Source of the DNA: Intestinibacter sp.
Lineage (GTDB): Bacteria; Bacillota; Clostridia; Peptostreptococcales; Peptostreptococcaceae
Reading direction: 5' to 3'
Length of the DNA stretch: 11,317 bases
Assembly (NCBI RefSeq): GCF_022780145.1
Contig: NZ_JALEXO010000053.1
Location: forward strand, 1-11,317
Shown piece by piece: positions 5,926 through 11,317 of this stretch (its first letter is position 1; every line of letters starts with the position of its first letter). A program made the translations under genes and the position numbers. The notes below the pieces were generated by a model, which had not been told where the DNA came from, did no database searches, and saw nothing but the letters and a program-made list of their open reading frames with translations.

Positions 5926-7593
5926 ATGAAAAGTGATGCAGTAAGAAAAGGGATGCAACAAGCACCTCATCGTTCATTATTTAATGCTTTAGGACACACA
6001 GAAGAAGAAATGAAAAAACCTTTAATAGGTATAGTAAGCTCTTACAACGAAATAGTTCCAGGTCACATGAACCTAGACAAAATAGTAGAAGCAGTTAAAT
6101 TAGGAGTAGCAATGGCAGGTGGTACTCCAGTAGTATTCCCAGCTATAGCAGTTTGCGATGGTATAGCTATGGGACATATAGGTATGAAATACTCATTAGT
6201 TACTAGAGACTTAATAGCTGACTCTACTGAATGTATGGCTATAGCTCATCAATTCGACGGATTAGTTATGGTTCCTAACTGTGACAAGAACGTTCCAGGA
6301 CTTTTAATGGCAGCTGCTAGAGTTAATATTCCTACAATATTTGTAAGTGGTGGGCCAATGCTTGCAGGTCGTGTCAAAGGAGAAAAGAGAAGCTTATCTA
6401 GTATGTTTGAAGCAGTAGGTTCTTACGCTGCAGGAACTATGGACGAAGCTGATTTATTAGAATTCGAAAACAAAGTCTGCCCAACTTGTGGTTCATGTTC
6501 AGGAATGTACACTGCAAACAGTATGAACTGCCTAACTGAAGCTATAGGAATGGGACTTGGAGGAAACGGAACTATTCCAGCTGTATATTCAGAAAGAATA
6601 AAACTTGCTAAACATGCAGGTATGAAAATAATGGAATTAGTAGAAAAAGACATAAAACCAAGAGATATAATGACTGAAAAAGCCTTCCAAAATGCATTAA
6701 CAGTAGATATGGCTCTAGGCTGTTCAACTAATACAATGCTACATCTACCAGCTATAGCAAAGGAAGCTGGCGTTGAACTAAATGTAGACATAGCTAATGA
6801 AATAAGTTCAAGAACTCCTAACCTTTGCCATTTAGCTCCTGCTGGATACACTTATATGGAAGACTTAAACCAAGCTGGTGGAGTTTACGCAGTTATGAAG
6901 GAATTAACTAAGAAAAACTTACTTAACCTAGATATAATAACTGCTACAGGAAAAACTGTCGGCGAAAATATAGCTAATGCTGTAAATAAAGATCCTGAAA
7001 CAATAAGACCAATAGACAATCCATATTCAGAAACTGGTGGTATAGCAGTTCTTAAAGGTAACTTAGCTCCAGATTCTGGTATAGTTAAACAATCTGCAGT
7101 AGTTCCTGAAATGCTAGTTCACGAAGGACCTGCTAGAGTATTCGACTGTGAAGAAGATGCTATAGCAGCTATCAAAGGCGGCAAAATAGTTGCTGGCGAC
7201 GTTGTAGTTATCAGATACGAAGGACCTAAGGGTGGACCTGGTATGAGAGAAATGTTAAATCCAACTTCTGCAATAGCTGGTATGGGACTTGGATCAAGTG
7301 TTGCTCTTATAACTGACGGTCGTTTCTCAGGAGCATCTAGAGGAGCTTCAATCGGACACGTTTCTCCAGAAGCAGCAGTAGGCGGACCTATAGCTCTAGT
7401 TGAAGAAGGAGATATAATCAAAATAAACATCAAGGAAAATACTCTAAACCTTGACGTTTCTGATGAAGAATTAGCAAGAAGAAAAGCTGCTTGGACTCCA
7501 AGAGAACCAAAAGTAACTACTGGTTACTTAGCAAGATATGCTTCTATGGTTACATCAGCTGACAAAGGTGCTGTATTAAAAATAAATAAATAA
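5926..7593 (+). CDS. ilvD: Dihydroxy-acid dehydratase (IlvD/Edd family)
   Basis: IlvD dehydrates 2,3-dihydroxy-isovalerate and 2,3-dihydroxy-3-methylvalerate to the 2-oxo acids of valine, leucine and isoleucine synthesis, using an Fe-S cluster and Mg2+. The protein is full length at 555 residues. Visible signatures are NEIVPGHMNL (41-50), PNCDKNVPG (117-125, Cys119), CPTCGSCSGMYTANSMNCL (185-203) and the C-terminal GRFSGASRGASIGHVSPEAAVGGPIALV. The PGH rather than PCN motif near residue 45 fits the oxygen-sensitive [4Fe-4S] type as I recall the literature, suiting an anaerobe. The start follows AGGGGG with nine bases between. No other ilv or leu gene is nearby; instead the gene diverges from a FadR-type regulator and precedes an AEC permease. 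Sugar-acid dehydratases of the same superfamily cannot be fully excluded, but the sequence reads as a normal IlvD. Confidence 0.93.
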   Translation: MKSDAVRKGMQQAPHRSLFNALGHTEEEMKKPLIGIVSSYNEIVPGHMNLDKIVEAVKLGVAMAGGTPVVFPAIAVCDGIAMGHIGMKYSLVTRDLIADSTECMAIAHQFDGLVMVPNCDKNVPGLLMAAARVNIPTIFVSGGPMLAGRVKGEKRSLSSMFEAVGSYAAGTMDEADLLEFENKVCPTCGSCSGMYTANSMNCLTEAIGMGLGGNGTIPAVYSERIKLAKHAGMKIMELVEKDIKPRDIMTEKAFQNALTVDMALGCSTNTMLHLPAIAKEAGVELNVDIANEISSRTPNLCHLAPAGYTYMEDLNQAGGVYAVMKELTKKNLLNLDIITATGKTVGENIANAVNKDPETIRPIDNPYSETGGIAVLKGNLAPDSGIVKQSAVVPEMLVHEGPARVFDCEEDAIAAIKGGKIVAGDVVVIRYEGPKGGPGMREMLNPTSAIAGMGLGSSVALITDGRFSGASRGASIGHVSPEAAVGGPIALVEEGDIIKINIKENTLNLDVSDEELARRKAAWTPREPKVTTGYLARYASMVTSADKGAVLKINK

Positions 7594-7614
7594 TTTTAAA
7601 TTTTTATATACAAT

Positions 7615-7641
7615 TAAGGCTAGGTCTTTGACTTAGCCTTA
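7615..7641 (+). terminator. Stem-loop after ilvD, likely (partial) terminator
   Basis: A 12-bp stem (7615-7626 with 7630-7641, one G-T pair) closes a TTT loop 21 bases after the ilvD stop. The tail TTAATTTAAAA is only weakly T-rich, so it may let part of the transcripts read through into the permease gene. Confidence 0.65.
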
Positions 7642-7674
7642 TTAATTTAAAATAACATACAATCGGAGGACTTT

Positions 7675-8613
7675 ATGGAAAATTTAATTTTATCATTTAA
7701 TGTCGTAGCTCCGTTATTTTTCATGATGGTTCTAGGATATTTTCTGAAATACATAAAAATGTACGACCAACACACCTTAGATATTATGAACAAGGTTGTT
7801 TTCAAGGTATTTTTACCCGTACTATTATTCTACAATGTTTATACAACTGATTTAGGAGAGGCTCTTGATCTTAAATTAATCCTATATGCTGCATCGGGAG
7901 TGCTTATTTTATTCTTTTTACTATTATTAATCGTTCCTCGTTTAGAAAAAGAAAACCCAAAACGTGGAGTCTTAATTCAAGGCGTATTCCGTAGTAATTT
8001 CGTAATATTTGGTATACCAGTTGCGACTTCAATCTACGGTGAAGGAAATGTGGGTACTACTGCTATGCTTATTGCGACAATAGTTCCTTTGTTCAACGTA
8101 CTAGCAGTTATATCACTTGAAATATTTAGAGATTCACAAATAAACGTAAAAAAAATAGCCAAAGGAGTAATAACTAACCCACTTATAGTAGCTGCTGTAA
8201 TAGGGATAATTTTCCTTCTTATAGGAATTCAACTTCCGACTTCTGTGCTATCAACAGTTAAAGATATCTCAAAGATGGCGACTCCTTTAGGGTTAATATT
8301 ATTAGGTGCATCATTCTCATTCTCTGATGTCAAGAAATACCTAAATGAAACAATAATTATCGTCATAGTCAAACTAATCTTAGTTCCCGCAATTATGGTT
8401 CCACTTAGTGTTTTCTTGGGATTCAGAGGAATTGCATTACTTACTTTGACAATTATATACGGAGCTCCTACAGGTGTTTCTACCTTCCAAATGGCTAAGC
8501 AAATGGACGGAGATAGCGATTTGGCAGCACAAATTATCGTATTTACATCGTTCTTCTGCATAATCACTATGTTCTTCTGGATTTATATATTGAAGAGTAT
8601 GGCACTTATTTAA
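7675..8613 (+). CDS. AEC (auxin efflux carrier) family permease
   Basis: This 312-residue integral membrane protein has about ten hydrophobic segments (near 7-27, 38-57, 66-88, 104-120, 126-150, 168-185, 202-216, 226-250, 252-263, 285-308) in the two-halves layout of the AEC family. Family-like motifs are RSNFVIFGIPVA (106-117), TNPL (167-170), ATPLGLILLGASF (202-214) and IYGAPTGVSTF (261-271). Bacterial members carry malate, malonate or other organic acids, or amino-acid-related compounds; the substrate here cannot be read from sequence. GGAGG precedes the ATG by five bases. It lies 81 bases after ilvD on the same strand with a hairpin between and no convincing promoter of its own, so it is probably expressed by read-through from the ilvD promoter. 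Its likely job is moving an acid made or used by the IlvD step, which is inference from position only. Confidence 0.88.
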   Translation: MENLILSFNVVAPLFFMMVLGYFLKYIKMYDQHTLDIMNKVVFKVFLPVLLFYNVYTTDLGEALDLKLILYAASGVLILFFLLLLIVPRLEKENPKRGVLIQGVFRSNFVIFGIPVATSIYGEGNVGTTAMLIATIVPLFNVLAVISLEIFRDSQINVKKIAKGVITNPLIVAAVIGIIFLLIGIQLPTSVLSTVKDISKMATPLGLILLGASFSFSDVKKYLNETIIIVIVKLILVPAIMVPLSVFLGFRGIALLTLTIIYGAPTGVSTFQMAKQMDGDSDLAAQIIVFTSFFCIITMFFWIYILKSMALI

Positions 8614-8616
8614 AGC

Positions 8617-8655
8617 AAAAAGTCTTCCAGGATTTTGTCCTAGAAGACTTTTTTT
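8617..8655. terminator. Bidirectional rho-independent terminator between the permease and secG
   Basis: The stem AAAAAGTCTTCCAGGA (8617-8632) pairs with 8638-8653, with one C-A mismatch and a TTTTG loop, and is followed by a T-run to 8655. On the minus strand the flanking bases also give a run of U, so it ends both the permease transcript and the converging secG transcript. Confidence 0.88.
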
Positions 8656-8716
8656 ATTTTAAAAACTAAATTCAATCTTTAAATTTTTATTAAATGATGG
8701 CCAGTCATCTAATTTA

Positions 8717-8956
8717 TTATTTGTTTATTACTACTAATGCTAATGCATTAAGGAAAAATAATACTGAGAATATTTTAGTTGATTTTAAAAGGAATGCTTG
8801 TTTTCCTTTTGGTTTAAAATATGCTTGTGTTTCAACATCTTCTCCTGCTCCACTGAAATCAGAAGAGAAGTTTCCTTTTCCTTCTTGAGGCATTATAACT
8901 AATAGTAAAAGTACTGATAGTACTACTTGTACACCCATTAAAATATTATTAAGCAT
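8717..8956 (-). CDS. secG: Preprotein translocase subunit SecG
   Basis: SecG is the small accessory subunit of the SecYEG protein-export channel in the cytoplasmic membrane. The 79-residue protein has the expected two-helix hairpin: a first membrane segment (about 5-22, GVQVVLSVLLLLVIM), a conserved cytoplasmic loop that begins QEGKGN (24-29) and has the S/G-rich FSSDFSGAGED, and a second segment (about 59-77, SVLFFLNALALVVI). The start has AGGAGG five bases upstream. Firmicute secG commonly precedes rnr and smpB on one strand. Here it keeps the strand, but about 3.9 kb of a regulator/dehydratase/permease block lies between. It carries its own promoter and a terminator, so it appears to be a single-gene unit. 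Confidence 0.92.
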   Translation of the reverse strand: MLNNILMGVQVVLSVLLLLVIMPQEGKGNFSSDFSGAGEDVETQAYFKPKGKQAFLLKSTKIFSVLFFLNALALVVINK

Positions 8957-8995
8957 GCGTACCTCCTATTATTTCCTTGAATTTATTCAACCTTT

Positions 8996-9024
8996 AGTTT
9001 ATCATAATATGACTTTTATTACAA
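8996..9024 (-). promoter_or_regulatory. Probable promoter of secG
   Basis: On the minus strand there is TTGTAA (9024-9019), a 17-bp spacer and TAAACT (9001-8996) with a TG extension just upstream of the -10. It lies in the 96-base gap after the glycerate kinase gene and allows secG to be transcribed separately. Confidence 0.55.
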
Positions 9025-9052
9025 GAAATCAGCTCAAATATCTAAATCATTC

Positions 9053-10180
9053 TTATAATTTGCTCATCAAATTAAAAATCTGCTTAGCCGTCATCTTCAA
9101 GTTAAACTTGGCAACCTCAGACTCCATAGCCTTTTCCAATGTCATCGGCTCATTTACTATAGAAAATACAGCGTCTATACCGTGTTCATTCACCTTATAA
9201 GCATCATTTGTCAGAGATCCACCTAAAGCTATGACCTTCTTAGAATACTTCTTAGCTAACTTAGCGACACCTATAGGAGCCTTCCCCATTATAGTCTGAG
9301 CATCTAGTCTCCCTTCTCCTGTAACGACTACATCGGCATCCTTTATGTCCTCTTCTAAGTTAATCTCCTTCAAAATTATATCTATGCCTGATTCTAATTT
9401 TCCACCTAAAAAAGTCATAAATCCATATCCTAGTCCGCCAGCAGCCCCTGCTCCTGGAGTGTTTTCATATGTATTATTTACAACCTTGCTTAAATTTATA
9501 AGCCCATTGTCTAAAATTTTTACAATTTCTTCTGTAGCTCCTTTTTGTGGACCGTAAATATAGCTCGCTCCATTTTTTCCATATAATAGGTTATCCACAT
9601 CACATGCCACCTTGAAACTACACTCTGAAAGCTCCTTTAATGCTTCTGTTTGATCAATTCTGTGGATTTTATCTAAAATTTGACCTCCAAGTCCCAGCAA
9701 ATTTCCATCAACATCATAAAATTTATACCCCAAAGCCTGCATCATACCTACACCAGCGTCATTTGTAGCACTTCCACCAATTCCTACGATAAATTTTCTG
9801 CATCCCCTGTGGATAGCATCCTTTATTATTTCTCCAACTCCGTATGTAGTTGTGTATAAAGGGTTTCTCTCTTGTTTAGAAACTAATGTAATCCCTGCTG
9901 CCTGAGCCATTTCTATTATCGCAGTTTTTTCGCCTTCTTCTATTATTCCATATGACGCTGTAACCTTTTTACCTAATGGACCGTGGACTTCTATTTTGTA
10001 TTCAATTCCCTTCATACCTTGTACTAAGGCCTCTATAGTGCCCTCTCCTCCATCTGCAAGGGGCTTGACAACCACCTCTGCATCTGGACAAACTTCGAGC
10101 ACACCTTCCTTTATAGCATTTCCTGCATCTACAGAACTCAAGCTTCCTTTAAGCGAATCTATTGCTATTACAACCTTCAT
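9053..10180 (-). CDS. glxK: Glycerate kinase (GlxK/GarK family)
   Basis: This enzyme phosphorylates D-glycerate with ATP; the GlxK/GarK class mostly gives 2-phosphoglycerate, the substrate of enolase. The full-length 375-residue protein shows the family blocks in order: IDSLKGSLSS at the N terminus (7-16), KPLADGGEGT (39-48), GIGGSATNDAGVGMMQALG (133-151), ACDVDNLLYGKNGA (192-205) with YGPQKGA (209-215), PGAGAAGGLGYG (242-253) and VVTGEGRLDAQT (285-296). AAGGAGG lies eight bases before the ATG. Only 24 bases separate it from the upstream MATE gene on the same strand, so the two are probably co-transcribed. It occupies a place next to secG where several Firmicutes have enolase. No glycerate-producing genes (garR, hyi, gcl) are seen nearby. 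The symbol follows family naming; glycerate 2-kinase activity is inferred. Confidence 0.93.
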   Translation of the reverse strand: MKVVIAIDSLKGSLSSVDAGNAIKEGVLEVCPDAEVVVKPLADGGEGTIEALVQGMKGIEYKIEVHGPLGKKVTASYGIIEEGEKTAIIEMAQAAGITLVSKQERNPLYTTTYGVGEIIKDAIHRGCRKFIVGIGGSATNDAGVGMMQALGYKFYDVDGNLLGLGGQILDKIHRIDQTEALKELSECSFKVACDVDNLLYGKNGASYIYGPQKGATEEIVKILDNGLINLSKVVNNTYENTPGAGAAGGLGYGFMTFLGGKLESGIDIILKEINLEEDIKDADVVVTGEGRLDAQTIMGKAPIGVAKLAKKYSKKVIALGGSLTNDAYKVNEHGIDAVFSIVNEPMTLEKAMESEVAKFNLKMTAKQIFNLMSKL

Positions 10181-10204
10181 ATAACTGTCCTCCTTAATAT
10201 CGAA

Positions 10205-11317
10205 CTAATACCAGTACAACTTCCATTTTCCACTCAAATATCTCGATTCAAAGAAAATTCCTCTAACAATCCAATCTATAACCATAGCTATCCATACTCC
10301 GAACAAACCAAGTCCCATATATTTACCTATAACATAGCTAAATCCAACTCTAAATATCCACATTGAAAGTACAGCAACATACATACAGAACTTAACATCA
10401 TTAGATGCTCTCAATGTGCTAGGTATCAAAAATGAAAACGGCCAAGTAATTATACCCCAAATACAAGTAAACACCAAAATCTGTCTAGCCATAGCAGCAG
10501 TCTGATCTGACAAATTGTACAGTTCTAATATTTTTCCCATAGATAAAAGTATAATCACACTTGTAACTATTATGCTCGCATATGCTATTAAAGTCATTTT
10601 CTTAGTGTAGTATCTAGTTTGATATTCATCATTTGCACCAACACATTGCGATATAACCGCCAAATTTGCCTGTACTATAGCCATTCCAGGCGCTACCTGA
10701 AAAATACCAATAGCATTACCTACAGCATTTGCAGCGATTGAAGCAGTCCCAAAGCTAGCCACTAAATTTAAAACAATCAGCTTCCCAAATTGGAACATCC
10801 CGTTTTCAAGGCTATTTGGAATACCTATGTATAAAATCCTTTTAATCATATCTTTATTAAAACGAGTGCATATTTTATCTGACAAATGAATTTGTAATTC
10901 GCTGTTTCTAATGAGATAAACTGCTATTACAGCCGCTAAAACCCTAGATAAAGTCGTCGGAATCGCAGCCCCCGCTATACCTATCTTCAATCCATATATC
11001 AAAAGAGCATTTCCAACAAAATTCACTGTATTCATAAATATAGATATTTTCATAGTTATCTTAGAATTTCCCATAGCTCTAAACAAAGCCGCCGCACCAT
11101 TATAAATACCTATAAACGGAATTGATGAGAAAACTATCATCAAATATGTATTAGCATTACTCATAACATCAGGTTCAAGATGCCCAAAAACCTTATGAAG
11201 AATAAAATACTTCAGCCCATAGCAAACAGCCATCACGACAATCGAGCTGACAGTTATAAACAGTATCAACTGATCAGCCGCCTCACATGACTTCTTCTCA
11301 TTTTTCTGACCTAAATA
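10205..11317 (-). CDS. MATE family efflux transporter (5' end outside window)
   Basis: The frame is open to the right-hand edge of the window, giving 370 visible C-terminal residues of a protein that in this family is usually about 450 long. The first visible residues YLGQKNEKKSCEAADQ match the loop after the second membrane helix of MATE proteins, so roughly the first 80 residues are missing. The TTG at 11269 is not the real start. About ten hydrophobic segments follow, with the repeat-like block GIPNSLENGMFQFGKLIVLNLVASFGTASIAANAVGN opening the second half and IFQVAPGMAIVQANLAVISQCVGANDE after it, both typical of MATE proteins. Such proteins export cationic compounds or drugs using a Na+ or H+ gradient; the substrate is not predictable. 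It lies 24 bases upstream of the glycerate kinase gene and is probably in one transcript with it, without an obvious functional link. Confidence 0.92.
   Translation of the reverse strand, partial: YLGQKNEKKSCEAADQLILFITVSSIVVMAVCYGLKYFILHKVFGHLEPDVMSNANTYLMIVFSSIPFIGIYNGAAALFRAMGNSKITMKISIFMNTVNFVGNALLIYGLKIGIAGAAIPTTLSRVLAAVIAVYLIRNSELQIHLSDKICTRFNKDMIKRILYIGIPNSLENGMFQFGKLIVLNLVASFGTASIAANAVGNAIGIFQVAPGMAIVQANLAVISQCVGANDEYQTRYYTKKMTLIAYASIIVTSVIILLSMGKILELYNLSDQTAAMARQILVFTCIWGIITWPFSFLIPSTLRASNDVKFCMYVAVLSMWIFRVGFSYVIGKYMGLGLFGVWIAMVIDWIVRGIFFESRYLSGKWKLYWY

Noticed and set aside
6423..6851. 142-codon open frame on the minus strand inside ilvD
   Set aside because: It is antisense to conserved ilvD codons including the Fe-S cysteine motif and shows no recognisable protein features; it is a shadow of codon bias. 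The frame at 7119-7433 was rejected for the same reason.
7628..7658. TTGACT ... TAACAT as a promoter for the AEC permease gene
   Set aside because: The spacer would be 19 bp and the -35 lies in the ilvD terminator stem; read-through from ilvD is the simpler explanation.
8696..8710. GATGGCCAGTCATC small inverted repeat after secG
   Set aside because: The stem is only 4 bp with no T-run, and a much stronger terminator lies next to it at 8617-8655.
9345..9557. Pro/Ser-rich plus-strand open frame inside the glycerate kinase gene
   Set aside because: It mirrors Gly-rich kinase motifs on the other strand and has no start signal.
1..11317. Insertion sequences, prophage genes, CRISPR arrays, toxin-antitoxin pairs, defence genes or tRNAs
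   Set aside because: No transposase or integrase frame, no terminal inverted repeats with target duplications, no regularly spaced repeats and no canonical tRNA were seen by reading both strands. The tRNA-like sequence at the left belongs to tmRNA.

Overview
The window is AT-rich with Shine-Dalgarno sites of the AGGAGG type, strong A/T-ending codon preference (many ATA and AGA codons) and a core secG / rnr / smpB / ssrA gene set. This points to a low-GC Gram-positive anaerobe, most likely a Clostridia member (Peptostreptococcaceae or a near relative). The family is an inference from gene content and codon use; no 16S or database comparison was possible.

Layout from left to right. At 3-257 (+) is the 3' tail of an unrecognised gene, ending at a two-way terminator (312-348) shared with the gene facing it. 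On the minus strand follow ssrA (tmRNA, 372-726, tag ANEDYALAA), smpB (858-1316), an alpha/beta hydrolase of unknown substrate (1575-2498), rnr (RNase R, 2643-4784) and a FadR-type GntR regulator (4973-5665). Divergent from the regulator, on the plus strand, are ilvD (dihydroxy-acid dehydratase, 5926-7593) and an AEC-family permease (7675-8613), closed by another two-way terminator (8617-8655). The minus strand then carries secG (8717-8956), a GlxK/GarK-type glycerate kinase (9053-10180) and a MATE efflux protein (10205 to the window edge, 5' end missing).

How the genes work together. tmRNA, SmpB and RNase R are the three parts of trans-translation: SmpB and tmRNA rescue stalled ribosomes and tag the unfinished peptide, and RNase R degrades the non-stop mRNA. 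In many Firmicutes these genes form a compact secG-rnr-smpB-ssrA cluster. Here it is interrupted twice: a hydrolase lies between rnr and smpB, and a regulator/dehydratase/permease block lies between secG and rnr. That block looks like a self-contained, locally regulated metabolic module. Its divergent spacer holds two good sigma-A-type promoters pointing across each other, three copies of the octamer ACATCATA lying on promoter elements, and a 13-bp palindrome over the gntR -35.

Start sites. For smpB, the hydrolase, rnr and gntR the longest open frame begins upstream of, or inside, the ribosome binding site. The starts given here are the internal ATGs correctly spaced from a clear Shine-Dalgarno sequence. 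No insertion sequence, phage gene, CRISPR array, T-box or riboswitch was seen. Nothing in the window is clearly an undescribed system; the regulated ilvD/AEC module is the best candidate for a closer look.
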